Positions 10,390 through 23,500 are shown, counted from the stretch's first letter. The stretch: 64,000 nt of DNA from Eutypa lata (GCA_022661535.1 JAKULF010000006.1:2847001-2911000); one strand, 5' to 3'. The notes: generated by a model from the letters alone, not told the origin. Translations and numbers: made by a program.

Positions 10390-13300
10390 AATTTTTAATT
10401 ATTAAATTATAATATAAATTATTACGTAATAATACGAATTATATTATATTTATATCGTATTATATAATTTTATTTATATAAATTAATTTTTTTAAGTATT
10501 TTTTAACGAAAATCTTTTTATTTTTATTATATTATAAGTTATATAAAATAAAGCTTTAATATTTTTAAGTTTAAAGTTTATATTATAAAATCGTTTAATA
10601 ATTTAAATTAAACGTTTAATATTAAAATAATAAAGTTAACGATATTATAAAATATTTTTTTTATAATGTTTTTATTTATTATAACTTTTTCGTTATTATT
10701 AAATTTAAATATTATATATTAAAAAATAATTAATTTATTATTATTTTTTTTTAATATATATTTTTATTTATTATTATTAATTTTAAATTTAAATATATTA
10801 AAAATTTATAATAAAAATTTTCGTTTTTTTATATTAATTATTATAAAAGTTTTTTTATTTAATAATTTTAAAATATTATAATTTAAATAATTATTTTTTT
10901 TATATTATATTTTATTAAAAAGTATTTTAAACGAAAACTTTTTAATAATTAAAATATACGATATTATTAAATTTAAACGAAATTTATTAAATTTAATTAA
11001 TTATTATATAACGATATTAATAATTAAAGCGTAAATAAAATTTATTTTAATATTAATAACGAAGCGATTTTATTTAATATTTTTAATCGTTTTTTTAATT
11101 AAATCGTTAAAATTATTAATAATATTAATATTTAAGTTATTATTTTATAATAATTAATTCTTTATATTATTTATAAAATATATTTAAAGAATTATTATTT
11201 AATAAACGATAATTATAATATTTAAAACGTTTTTTAATTTAATTTATTAATATATAATATTAAAAGTTAATTTATTATATTATTTAAATAACTTTTTTAA
11301 TATATTTTATTTTATAAAAACGATAATTAAAAAAATAAAACCTTTATATATATTTTTAAATTTAATCGAAATTATTAAATCGTTAAATTTAATTAAGTAA
11401 TTATAATTATTATAATTATTATTATTATTAATAATTTTATTTTTATTTTTATTTTTATTTTTATTATTATCGTTTTTTCGTTTTTCGTTTTTATAATATT
11501 AAAATATATATTCGTATTTATTATAATTAAAATAAAAAAGTTTTTTTTTATCGTTTACGAAAAATTTATTAAATTAATTTTTTTTTTATAAATTTAATTT
11601 TTTAATTTTTTTATTATTATTATTTTTTTAAATATATAACTTTATATTTTTATACGATTTATTAATACTTTTTATTTAATTTTAAAATTTAATATTAAAG
11701 TTTTTAATAAATTTATAAATAAAATAATTAATTATTTATAATATAAAATTTATAATTTTATATTAATAAATAACTTTATTTTTTACGATATTTATAAATA
11801 TCGTAATATAAACGATTTTATTTAATTTTATATTAATTAATTTTATTTTTTTTATATATTTTTAAAATTATATAATAAAAATAAAAAGATTTTTTTCGTT
11901 ATATTTAAAATTATAAAAATTATTTTAAATGCTTTATTAATATATTATATTAATTATTAAAAAAATAAATTATAAAGTTTTTAATATTTTAATTTTTAAA
12001 GTTATATTTATAATTAATTATTAAAGATATTATTTATAAATCTTTATAATAACTTTTATAAACTTAATTTTAATAAATTTAAATAATTTTATATTTTTTT
12101 TATAATTAACTTTTTTTAAAATAAAACTTAAAGTATTATATTAAAGTTTTTAATTATTAAAACTTTTAAAATAATTTTTTTTTTTAATTTTAAAAAAAAA
12201 CTTTTTTTATTTTTTTTTAAGATTTTTTTTAACGAATTTACGTAAGCTTTTATTCGTTTTTAAAAATTTAAAAAAACGAACTTTTTAAATATTATAATTA
12301 AAATTATTTAAGTTTAAATTATTTAAATTTAAATTATTAAAATTTATATTTTATATATTTTTATATTATTTATTAAGTTTATTTATTTATTAATTTTTTT
12401 TATAATAATATAAAAAAAAAATATAATTTTTTTATTTATTTAATTTTATTATTTTAATATTAATTAAATTATAATAATTTTTTAATAAAGTAATTATTAA
12501 CGAAGTTTTAAATTATTATTTATAAATATTATAATAAAAGTTTATAAAATATAATTATTTAAATTATAAAAAGTACGAAAATTTTAAATAAATTTAATAT
12601 ATAATTTAATTTATTATAAAATTAATATTATAAAAAAAAAAATTATTTATATATTTAAACGAAAAAAAAAATAAATAATTTATTTATTTATTTTATATTA
12701 AATATTTAAATAAACTTTATAATTAAAACTTTAATAAAGTAAATATTAAATTTAATTTTATTTTAAATAATACGTTTTTTATATTTAATATTATAATATT
12801 AAAGTATTATAAAATAAATAAATTTATATTTATTAATAATTATATATTTATTAATATTTATATTTATTTTATATAAATTTTATTAAATATTAATTATATA
12901 TTTATTTATTATTAAAATATAATATTTATACGTTTATTTTATATTAATTTATTAATTATATAATTAAAGTTAATTTTAATATTACGATTATTTATATATA
13001 AGTTTAAATTTTATATTTATATATTTTTAAATTATTTTATAATAACGTTTATATCGTTTTAATATTAATTTATTATTTTTTATTATTAAACTTTTATTAT
13101 TAATATAATTCGTTTTTCGATTTAAGTTTTTTTTATAAAGTTATATATAATATTTTTAATATTATTTATTATTATAAAAAATTTATTAAATTTATAATAA
13201 TTTATAAATATTAATAAAAATTAAAAAAAAGTTATATATTTAATTTTAATAAAAAAAAAAGATTTAATATAATAACGTTAAAAAATTAATTTAAATAATC

Positions 13301-13624
13301 GATTTATTTATAAAGTTTTATAATTTTTTTATTATTAAAATAAAATTATTTAAATAAATAAAAAAGTTATTTAATTATTAAAGTTTCGATTAAATTAAAA
13401 AAGTAAAATATTAAATTATAATTTAATTTAATAAAGAAAAAAAAATAAATATCGTTAATAATATAATCGTTATAATTTTCGATAATATTAAAAATTCGTT
13501 TATTTTTCATTATTATTAATATTAATTTTTTTCGCGAATTTTTTAAATTAAAATTAATAAAGCGTTATTATAAATAATATATTTATTTTCGTATAAATCT
13601 TTTAATTATTAATTTATAAAATCG

Positions 13625-13848
13625 AAATTATTATTATATTAAAATATACGAATAAATATTAATTTTAAATAATTTTTAAAAAATAAAGTTTATATTATTA
13701 TTTTAAAAAGTTTATATTAATTTAATTATAAACTTAAATTATATATTAATCTTTATATTTTAAATGTTATACGTAATACTTTAAAATACTTTTAATATTT
13801 AATTTTTTATTATTATTATAAATCGTTATTAAAGTATTTTATTTATTA
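13625..13848. repeat. Shared 3'-end repeat, copy c
   Basis: Third copy of the roughly 0.22-kb terminal sequence, forming the right end of element copy 2. Homology to 4012-4240 and 5325-5541 ends here; the following bases are unrelated. Confidence 0.65.
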
Positions 13849-14140
13849 ATAAAAATTTATAAATTAATTAATTATTAAAATTTATTAAATATTAATTTAA
13901 ATATTATTTAAAATAATTTAAAATGCATTTATTAAGTTAATAATTATAATAATTTATATAATTACGTAATTTATTTAAAACTTTAAAAATTAATATATTA
14001 TAAATTAAATAATTTATATTTAAAATATAAAATAATTTAAATTAAATAATATTATAAATTAATTTAATATAATCGAATTATAATTAACTTCTTTTAAAGT
14101 TATATTTATATAATAAAAAAATTATTTTATAATTTTGCTT
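13849..14140. other. AT-rich tail of the RIP block
   Basis: AT-saturated, no ORF, no match seen elsewhere in the window. Composition changes sharply to normal at about 14140. Confidence 0.6.
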
Positions 14141-14936
14141 TATTTTAAGGTTTTGCAGCCCACTTCGCGAAGCGAAGTGGATAGGGCCTTCGGTGGACCC
14201 CCTCCTAAAGGCCCACAGGTACTTATCTGCAATTTGGTACATCCATAGGCCATGGATGCCTGTAGCACTAACTACACGGCAAAATGATAATGTGACCCGG
14301 TTGATCTTTGTCGACCCCGCAATCCAAAAGGCTTAGAATCCGGGGGAGAAGTGGTTCCTTCAGGGGACTCTGCATTAGGTACAATACATCCAGAGCTGTA
14401 GGAAGCATAGCTGTCGATAGAGTACCAAAAAGAGCAATACGTGATGAGGGGGAGGGGTAGTTAGGGATCATACACACACATTGGAACTTGGAAGCTCCCT
14501 CATAGAAGGAAGCTGATCTTTTCCTTAGAATTTCCCCTTTCAAAACTTCGTTCAATTGAAAGTCTTGGATGCATGTCGTGTGATTGTCCACCCAGAGCTA
14601 AATAAACCCTTTTTCACCCGACCCCTCCTCGTTCCATAATCTGCTGATTTCTTCACCTCTGACTCGACTTTCAACCTGGCCATCATCTTCATCATTCTAC
14701 TTCCTCACCACCACAAAGGCTTGTAAAAACCACAAAATCCTCGTATAACAAAGCACTTTCTTTCCAATTCATCTCTGCAATTCACCACCAATTACATCCT
14801 TCTAAACCCCTGCCACCATCCTGTATTGGGTCACCGTTTTCTGACGCTAACCCATTGATGCCACATATCCTCCTAACATAACATCATCTCACGACGTCAT
14901 CAACCACATTTTTCAATCCCACCTCATCTACCCAAC
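14141..14936. other. Boundary/upstream region with small hairpin
   Basis: Contains a 9-bp hairpin at 14160-14180 (ccacttcgc, loop gaa, gcgaagtgg) directly at the edge of the AT block. It is followed by C/A-rich sequence that probably includes the promoter and 5' leader of the DJ-1-like gene. A 107-codon minus-strand frame at 14268-14591 shows no recognisable feature. Confidence 0.4.
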
Positions 14937-15985
14937 ATGGCAGGCAAGACATCTGCAGTTTCTGACGAGCCTGTCGAGGTACTTTTCGTACTTCAAAACA
15001 AGTTCGACCTTTTGGACTTTGCTGGTCCATTCGAGGTTCTTTCTCAAGCTCGTCAGACTAAGAGCGACGATTGTAAGTTCTCTCTGTGTCTACCTATACA
15101 ACCATGATTACCTATTTCAGGTACTGCAATCGTGCCGAATGGTTTATCGCATATACTGACACATAATCGCATCAATGTAGCTTCACGTTCCTTCGATTGC
15201 ACCATTGCTGGTGCTGAACCCAAGGTTCTCTCCGATTCGGGAGTCACGATTGCCTCTCAGGTTAGCTTCAAGGAAGCTCACGAACGCCTTGAGGAGTTCG
15301 ATGTTCTCGTCATCCTCGGAGGCAACAGTGAGGAGATCCTGAAGAGCAAGGCCGAGCCGCTGCCTCTCATCGCAGCATTTGCCGAACTTCAGAAGGCCAA
15401 CCCTACTCGAGAGCGTACCCTCCTTACCGTCTGCACTGGATCTCTCTTTGCCGCCGAGCTCGGCATCCTGTCGGGCTTGTCTGCTACTACTCACCCAGAC
15501 TACATGACGGCCTTCGAGAACATCTGCAGTCACTCAGCAGTCCGTGATCTGCAGGAGAGAACCGACGTGATCGAGGATGCTCGATACGTGGTGAACAACC
15601 TTCGCTTCGACATCGGCGAAGAGGACGAGAACCCATACATTCGTCGCAAGTCGGATGCTGGAAGACGTCCATCCAATGCTCGGTAAGTACCTACTCTAGG
15701 TGACTATGCTTAAGTTCTCAGGTAGCTAGACGCTAATAAAACCAATACAGCAAGGGAAGCATGTCCTTCAGTGCATCTAATACGCGTCGTGAATCAATTA
15801 CGCGCCGCGCCGCGATGCGCCTTGGTGGTCTTCGGGTCATCACGGCGGGGGGAGTATCTGCTGGCATAGATGCAGCTTTGTATCTTGTCAGCATTCTTGT
15901 CGATGAGGAGATTGCGGAGGAAGCTGCTCGATATATCCAGCACACTTGGACCAAGGGAACTGTCGTGGACGGCCTTGACGTGTAA
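14937..15985 (+). CDS. DJ-1/PfpI (class I glutamine amidotransferase-like) protein
   Basis: Three exons: 14937-15072, 15121-15682 and 15751-15985 (introns of 48 and 68 bp, GT-AG), giving 310 aa. The product resembles fungal DJ-1/PfpI proteins of the isonitrile-hydratase-like group. Visible motifs are EVLFVLQNKFDLLDFAGP near the N-terminus, VILGGN (about 109-114), the nucleophile elbow TVCTGSLFAAELG with Cys150, an ATTH histidine shortly after it, and the C-terminal LRVITAGGVSAGIDA signature. The start is the first ATG in frame with the family core. An unusual Ser/Arg-rich stretch of about 45 residues, split by intron 2, separates the DARYVVN and LRVITAGG segments. The specific substrate is unknown; the family includes hydratases, glyoxalases and stress proteins. 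Confidence 0.88.
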
Positions 15986-16547
15986 GAATAAGCTTGTTTG
16001 ATAGAGAAGTGCTAAGAGGGTGATGCATGGTCATATATCACTCATGCTCAATCTGGCATTTGAAGAAGGGTATATAAAACCTTCTAGAAAATTAAGGGAA
16101 ATAGGGAAAGGAACTAGATAGCTCCTATGAATTAAATGAATCAACCATGTGTAATTAACATCCATAAGTCTAAGCTCTCGTCAACTCTGACGTAACTCAC
16201 TAATTGATGATTTTGAATCCATCATACGTACTTCGCAGTAGCTGTTGTGCCCTCTGCCCCTCTATTCAGTAAACCCGACCTAAGTGGGGTGAGGGGCGGG
16301 CCGTCAAATTCGGAACCTTCTTTTCGCCAATTTCCGTGCTGAGCTGTGCGGGACCTCAGGTGCAGCCCGCACGAGCCAGGGCTGCTGCAGATGCCAGGTG
16401 GTGGGCCTTATCGCCGGACCTTATCGATTGGACAATGACCAAGTGAATTTAGACTCAGCCCTGTAACAAAATCCGACCAGCTTGACGGACATACGTATAG
16501 AGACAGGAGATAGCTGTTTCTATTGCTAATCCACCAAACGAAAAACA
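15986..16547. other. Intergenic region
   Basis: 3' flank of the DJ-1-like gene and 5' flank of the uL23m gene. It contains a GC-rich stretch (about 16250-16420), but I see no RNA gene or repeat. Confidence 0.5.
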
Positions 16548-17295
16548 ATGGCGGCTGCGTCAGCAAGCAGAGTAATGCGGACGGGGAAGAAGCAGGTCTT
16601 CTTGTAAGAGCTAACCCCTATTCTATTTTTTCCATTCCTGTTATCTATGAATCTACTACGACCTAAGAGAGAAGAGAGAGAGAGAAGAGGAGCCTCATCG
16701 CTAACCACGCAAACCCATTCCATGCAGACCCGACCATATGATCACCTTCCTCCGGCCCAAGGACACCACGAACCAGCCACCCAACTTCGCCACCTTCAAG
16801 GTGCCGCTGACCTTCAACAAGCTCGACCTGCGCGACTACCTGCGGCACGCGTACGACGTGGCGACGCTCGGGGTGCGGTCGCAGCTGCGGCAGCAGCGGC
16901 CGCGACGGTCCCGCCTCCGCGGCGGCCGCGTCTACCGTCCGCCCCCCATCAAGACCATGACGGTCGAGCTGGCCAAGCCGTTCGTCTGGCCCGAGGCCCC
17001 CGAGGACAAGACGCCCTGGGTCTCGGAGCGCCAGGCCCGCAGCCAGGAGACCCTCGAGACGCGCGAGGCCCGGCAGCGCCTGATGCAGAAGACCGGGAAG
17101 ATGCCCCTCCGCGACGAGATGAAGATGCCGAAGGGGCGGGTCAGCCTCCAGGAGGAGGCCAAGCGGCTGCTGAAGGAGGGCAGGTGGTCCAACGGGAGGG
17201 CCTTGGACCCGAAGTTTGCGGATGGGAAGGCCGGGAGGGTCGGGAAGGATGCTGCGGCCGTTGGCGCAAAGACGAGGGATAGTGATGTTGATTAG
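16548..17295 (+). CDS. Mitochondrial large-subunit ribosomal protein uL23m
   Basis: Two exons, 16548-16603 and 16728-17295 (intron 124 bp), giving 207 aa. Exon 1 encodes MAAASASRVMRTGKKQVFL and joins in phase to PDHMITFLRPKD. The core NFATFKVPLTFNKLDLRDYLRHAYDV is typical of fungal uL23m (yeast Mrp20 family), which sits near the polypeptide exit of the mitoribosome. A basic segment (RQQRPRRSRLRGGRVYRPPP) and a charged C-terminal extension follow. The N-terminus is basic and consistent with mitochondrial import. Exon 2 is strikingly GC-rich in third codon positions. It is convergent with the methyltransferase gene, 285 bp away. Confidence 0.9.
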
Positions 17296-17580
17296 AAAGA
17301 ATGTGAAGGTGAAAATAAAGGAAATTTAAAATTCAAACATGAGATACGAGGCGGCTGTATACACTGAGTTGATTTGCTGTACGAGAACGTATAGATGAAC
17401 GGACGGACAGACAGCCAGACAGACAAGGTTAACCTGTGCGTGTATAATAGAAGCATGCACGACGGCCGACAGACAGACACAAATGCCTCCGAATTCAAGT
17501 TGTATGTAATGGCATTGTAATATATAAGTACCAAGTCACTCAGTCACTCATACATATGAGCTTATGAGCCGTCTACATCT

Positions 17581-18753
17581 TCAGCTTTGAATCCAATGAT
17601 CCCTCTGCTGGAAACGCAAGACCTCATCCCCCCAACTCCACCACCCCGCCGTAAGATTCCTAGCGAAGACCTCCAGGCCAACATAACCATCCGGCAGGAT
17701 ATCCTTGAACAGAGCCCTCAGGTTCGGCTTCCTGGAGTGGACGTCCGGAACGGCCAATATCACCTTTGACTTGTTGATGCCATTATAACCGGACGGCAAC
17801 TTGGCCGTACTCCCCTTCCTCCTCGCGATCAACAACCTCTCCCATGGCTTCCTCCACCTCGCCTCCAGATCTACGACGGGCTCGCCCCCCGCGCTGCTCG
17901 TGATCTTCACCCAGGTCCACTCCCCGAACGGCTCGAGCCCCCACTGCTGCGGGAACACCTCGTTGAGCACGAGATCCGCCACTGCCGCCTTGTTCGTGAT
18001 CCAGATGGCTACGAGTCCCCCGTCGGGCTTCAGACGCGTGGCGATGGGGATCTGCGCTAGGAGGTCCCGCGCTTCTCGCATCCCGTACGCCGTCGCGTAG
18101 CTGCCTCCGCCTCCGTCCCTGTTCTTCCTCTTCCGCTTGGCGGACCGGCTGGGCCATGGTGGGTCCAGGACGATGAGGTCGAATAGGGGGGCCGTTTGGA
18201 GGAATGCTGAGCGCTGCGACGCTATGGATCCGTGCAAGTAGTGGGATTGCTCGGGGATGAAGGGTGCGGATGATGGTGGCGGTAGTAAATTCTTACCCGC
18301 ATTTGTCTCTGAAGATGTTTGCTTTCCTCCTTGGTATGATAGGGTATCACCAACGTCTCCCGCTTCTTTTGACTCCAAAGAAGTCACTTTTCGTGAGTCC
18401 TCCTTGCCTTCCTCCCTCGCATCGCATCCGGCTCGTTCTTTTGCTACGACCCGCGGCAAGCACCAGGGGCCTCCGTAGCCACTGGACCTGACTTTGTCGA
18501 GCGCTGCCCTGACGGTTTCCAGCGTCATCAGCTCCGCAATCGCGGCGGACGGTGATGTGGAGCTATGCGCCGTGCAGCCGTCATCATTCCGGGGCTCCGG
18601 GGTACCCCAGGGCTTCTCGACCGGGGAAGACGAGACGAGCCGTCTGTCGATGGCCTTCCCCGGTAATACTTGTGCCTCTTCGATGGACCGCGGTATGTCC
18701 ACTAGTACTACGGACTTATCCGGGCTTTCGAATAGTATGCATGACTTCTCCAT
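17581..18753 (-). CDS. MT-A70 family methyltransferase, METTL4-like
   Basis: Single exon, 390 aa. The catalytic tetrapeptide DPPW is at residues 197-200 (FDLIVLDPPWPSRS), followed by YATAYGMREARDLLAQIP, DGGLVAIWITNKAA, GEWTWVKIT, KPWERLLIARRK and a C-terminal HSRKPNL...GLEVFARNLTAGWWSWGDEVL. This arrangement matches METTL4-type MT-A70 enzymes, which transfer methyl from SAM to the N6 of adenine in RNA (U2 snRNA m6Am) and, by some reports, DNA. Residues 1-190 are a poorly conserved, Ser/Lys-rich extension with a possible SAM-fold-adjacent region. The start is the only upstream ATG of the long frame. Which nucleic acid it methylates cannot be told from sequence. Confidence 0.88.
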   Translation of the reverse strand: MEKSCILFESPDKSVVLVDIPRSIEEAQVLPGKAIDRRLVSSSPVEKPWGTPEPRNDDGCTAHSSTSPSAAIAELMTLETVRAALDKVRSSGYGGPWCLPRVVAKERAGCDAREEGKEDSRKVTSLESKEAGDVGDTLSYQGGKQTSSETNAGKNLLPPPSSAPFIPEQSHYLHGSIASQRSAFLQTAPLFDLIVLDPPWPSRSAKRKRKNRDGGGGSYATAYGMREARDLLAQIPIATRLKPDGGLVAIWITNKAAVADLVLNEVFPQQWGLEPFGEWTWVKITSSAGGEPVVDLEARWRKPWERLLIARRKGSTAKLPSGYNGINKSKVILAVPDVHSRKPNLRALFKDILPDGYVGLEVFARNLTAGWWSWGDEVLRFQQRDHWIQS

Positions 18754-20533
18754 TGTGCATGGTCAATGGTGGTGTAACTAGTGGGTTGATTTGACGTAAG
18801 CTCGGTCATAGGTATGATGAGCGTAGTTATATACAGGTTTATGCAGACGCTAAATAATCGCTATATTGTTAGTACATATGGAGCTTGACGATAGAGCTTA
18901 GTATAATTTGGGTGTTCTTGCAAGCTCTATATAGAGGTGATGCAGGTGGTCTACACTACGGCGTACGGCAATCGATGGCCGGCAGCGTTGATCGTGGAGA
19001 TAGGATTGGACCTGATCCTATTAAGTTTAACTACCTACCTAGGGATACGGCTATTTGATGCCGAGTTTTGACACCAATCTGTCGCTGGTCCATAACTAAC
19101 TGAAGGGACGAGGGAGCGATCCATACGCACCAATTTTGTTAATTTTCAGTCTTAGGTAATTAAACATGGTCGGTATTTGCCTAGGTAATCAGGTATGTTA
19201 GATGCGTTGTTGCACGACCTACTATTCATGTTACACGCCATTAACACCCTATTACCAGGAGCCTGGGTGGAGAGCCGATCGCCCCCATCCCGGCTCTGTG
19301 TAATTCGGAACCCGGCTGCGCATCGCTTTACACACGCACATCACCATTTAGGCAATTCCGAATAACCATGCCTACCTACGTATCTACATACTTACTTACA
19401 TAATGTATGTATCACAGCCTCAAGCAACATCGAATTTAGCAACGTCCCAAGGAATGGACTATGACAACATCGTGGCTTCTTTGGCCTTAGTTACCGGATT
19501 ACTCGAGATATGTGCGGTCTGACCAGTGTAACATGTTGGCATATCCTAAAGGAATGAATGTCTAAGACATACCGGTAGCTTCAACTCTAAGTTCTAATTA
19601 CTTGGGCACCCATAACACGTAGATGCACGGATGGTAAGCCCACGGTTGAAAAGGGGTAGAGTATGTGTTGGTACATACATAGGGTTTCCCTATACACGAC
19701 TACCTCTAGTCGTTCACTTGATTGGATTTCATACTACATACACACGTGATACGTTGTAAAACAGTATACCTATCGATATAAATAAATACCTACTTTATTA
19801 GAAAACAATCCTGGGGAATGCTAGAGTCAAGGTTTGGTACAGATAAGCGCGCGTGAGTTAGATCTATGCAATTAGCTAACGTACATACATAGGAGGGTGT
19901 TTACCGGGTTGAACTATCTGCAAGCTTGTGGCGCCTCTGATGTCACTCTCCTACCCTATCGAGCGACTAATAATGAGTCGGTTCCCAGTTTTAGGTCAAT
20001 ATGAACCCCCACAGCCAATCGTTCTTCATTCAAGCGAATTGAATGCGACACTCCAGCGGGTTCAACCTTTTTCTCATTGAACCAATCACCATTGTTTCCC
20101 CCGTCTTTAATGAACTGGCTATCTTTTTGGTCTGAGGGACAACGACAACGACGTCAATTAGTTAAACTAACGTAAACGCCGGTCGCTGATCATGGTCTCC
20201 CTCCCTTGATACTTAGTTTTGCCCGCTGTTTTGTTTTATCCTCCGTCTTCCTACTTGATCAAGCGTTTCGTTCACCTGACTACCTACTTACAACATTGTT
20301 ATAATTCACAATGACAGTATGAAGTCTCCATCGTCCTATTATTTTGTGCTGGACGGAATTTGAAACAATTGCCCATAAAGGCCAGTCACATTGAATCATC
20401 GAAACATTCAAGAGTTGCGTTCAACTTATTATTTCTGGGGCTTTTAGCTCCTCAGCTCTACCGATAACTACCAACAACACCTTCCTATCTACTTCGACTG
20501 GGTGTATTGATCGATATTAATTAACACATCACC
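18754..20533. other. Divergent intergenic region (1.8 kb)
   Basis: Lies between the METTL4-like gene (minus) and the CSC1-like gene (plus), so it holds both promoters. Many acctacctac/cataca low-complexity words occur, but I see no convincing ORF, RNA gene or long repeat. Pyrimidine-rich sequence precedes the CSC1 start. Confidence 0.5.
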
Positions 20534-23500
20534 ATGTCGACGAACGAAGCAGGTTCCGGCCAGGAAAAAGAAGGTGTTAGCCTTCAAGCCTTCGTTACCG
20601 CCTTAACCACTTCGTTGGTGATTTTTGGCGTGCAGTCTGGGCTCTTTTTAGTCCTCAGAAATAAGCTTGCTAGGATATTGTGAGTCGAGCTGTCAGACTA
20701 ATGCCTCTTACCGCCGGGAAGCTCATTCCACAAGATCATGTGCTAACAAATGTTGTGCAACAGCAAACCCAAGACGTATCTTGTGCCTGAACGCGAGCGA
20801 ACCGATCCTCCCCCGCGAAGTCCATGGGGTCTAATACTGGCCGTTCTTCGTTATCGAGATCGCGACATCATCAAGAAATGCGGTCTAGACCCGTACTTCT
20901 TCCTTCGGTACCTGCAGACGCTGTTGATTATATTTATACCCATAGCGTGTATTGCCATTCCCATTCTCATTCCACTCAACTACGTCGGGGGGATTAATCA
21001 AGACGTGGGGAGCAATTCCACTGATGTCAACAGTACTGCTGCCGCGCAAAATGGAGGGAATTACCCTACAGGGCTGGACACTCTCGCCTGGACCAATATA
21101 CAGCCAAAACATGCGAGCAGATATTGGGCACATCTCATTTTGGCCATTTTGGTTATCATATGGGTATGTGGTGTTGTTTTTGCAGAGATGAGAGTATATA
21201 TCAAGATTCGTCAAGATTGGCTTACTACCGCCGAACATCGCCTGCGAGCATCAGCTACCACTGTGCTAGTGAGCGGCGTTCCTGACAAGTGGCTAAACGA
21301 AAAATCTCTTCGTGGATTGTTCGATGTGTTTCCGGGCGGCCTTAGAAATATTTGGCTCACACGGGACTTAACCCATCTTCTGGAGAAGATCGCCAAGCGT
21401 GACCTTATTCATGGACAGCTGGAGTCGGCAGAGACTGAGTTGATTCGTGAGGCGAAGCGCCAGCAAATAAAGAAGAGGGAACGCGAGGAGAAGGAGGCTC
21501 GCAAAGTTTCCAAAGCACGCCGTCCAACAAAAGAAGAAAGGCTGCAACGGCAGATATCAGAGGATGCGGCAGCTCAGTTGCAGGCTGAAGATGGCATGGG
21601 CCTAAGCAGTGGTGATCGACCCCAGACTGCAGCTTCAAGAGATGACGGCAGGCGTCATATACCTGGTATATCGAAATTGGCCGCTGGGTTTGGGAAGGGA
21701 ATTGGGGCCGTTGAAAAGACCGGCCGCGGCATTGCTGGCGGCGCAAAAAATGTTACACGTGGACTTGACAACCAGATTGAGACGACGAATGGCTTTGTGG
21801 CGATAAGAGACCCGCAAGCCCAATCCTCAGAACTATCCACTGGTGCCTCGGAGCGACGACACATTGAGATACCTGATGAGAACGACCTTCCTGGCACACG
21901 ACTCCAGGATACATCTCCCATATCTACCAATGAGCCGATAATGGGTGCTTCGGCGGCTAGGCCTCACCACGCACCGAACAGCTCCATCGTGTCGCAAGAC
22001 CAGATGCTCAATAAGGAAAGTATCGAACTGCGAAATTTGGACGGGAATACTGTTCGTAAGCCTGGGAGTATCGACGAGATGTATAGTAAAGAGAAGACGA
22101 AATGGTATCAGTTCTGGAGGCCACCACCTGGCAGCTTCGCTTCGCCAGTTCCACAAGGCTATGAAGCAAAAGAATCCCCTGCGGAAAAGGACGATAAGAC
22201 ATTTTGGGAGAAGGTCAAGGCGGTGATTCCCTTCATGGGGGAAAATGAATTAGACGCGGTCGAATACCCCGAGGCGTACAGCGAAGAGCAGAAACGAGCA
22301 CAGGACGAAGAAAGCGGTGCAGAATGGGAGAAGTGGGTGAAGAAGAGCAAACGCCCTACTCACCGCGTGGCAAACTTCGATTGGACACCAAACTGGCTTC
22401 CGGGACTTCCAAAATTGAACAAGAAGGTAGATACGATCTACTGGTGTAGGGAAGAGTTGGCTCGGCTGAACCTCGAAATTGAGATGGACCAACAAAACCC
22501 CGAACGTTATCCGCTCATGAAGTCAGCATTCATTCAGTTTAACCATCAAGTTGCTGCCCACATGGCCTGCCAGAGCGTTATCCATCATCTCCCCAAACAC
22601 ATGGCTCCCAGAATGGTCGAAATTTCGCCGCGAGATATCATTTGGGACAACATGGCCATCTCCTGGTGGTCAGAATGTCTACGAACCGCAGGAGTGGTTG
22701 GCATACTCGTCGGCATGATTATCCTTTGGACGTTCCCCGTCGCCTTCTCTTCGTCACTCTCTAAAATCGATCTACTTATCGACCAGTTTACTTGGCTTGA
22801 ATTCCTTCAACGAAATGATATGGTATACGAAGCGGTCCAATCGTTGGCAGGTGTTTTGCCAGCTGCCTTGCTTGCGCTGCTTCTCTGGTTGGTCCCGATC
22901 ATCATGAACATCCTTGCTGGCTTTAAGGGAGCCAAGACGGGAGCTCAGAAGACGGAGACCGTCCAGAAGTTTTATTTTGCCTTTCTCTTTGTCCAAGTGT
23001 TCTTCGTGGTCTCGTTCTCTAGTGGCCTGATTACTGTTTTTCAACAGATTATCAATAACCCGGTCGGTAGTATTTCGGACACGGTGGCAAAGCAGATACC
23101 AAAAGCAGCCAACTACTTCTTCTCCTACATGATTCTTCAGGCCCTTAGTGTCAGCTCCGGTACGCTGCTACAGATTGGTGCTCTTATCGGCTGGTATGTC
23201 GTGGCAAAAATCATGAACAGTACTACTCGTGAGAAATGGACAGCCAATACCAAATTGCCAGACGTGAAATGGGGTTCCTATTTCCCAGTCTACACCAATT
23301 TCGCCTGTATTGGTCTAATCTACTGTATTATTGCGCCACTCATTTCACTCTTTGCCATTATCACCTTCAGTCTCCTTTGGATCGCCAACCGGTATAGCAT
23401 GGTCTATGTCAACCGTCTGACAATCGATACAGGTGGTGTATTGTATCCAAGGGCCTTGAACCAAACATTTACAGGTCTTTACATCATGGAAATTGTGCTT

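Larger units (their letters stand above)
8300..13848. mobile_element. RIP-degraded repeat, copy 2, split by an insert
   Basis: Collinear with copy 1 (8300 matches 1; 10389 onward matches about 694 onward), ending with the shared 3'-end repeat. It is interrupted by 8991-10388; without the insert it is about 4.15 kb, close to copy 1. It is more heavily mutated than copy 1: most remaining C residues are followed by G. Confidence 0.75.

Noticed and set aside
14268..14591. 107-codon minus-strand ORF
   Set aside because: No domain, signal or splice context; it overlaps the probable promoter of the DJ-1-like gene.
16647..17282. 211-codon ORF overlapping uL23m
   Set aside because: An Arg/Ala/Pro-rich shadow frame of the GC-rich uL23m exon.
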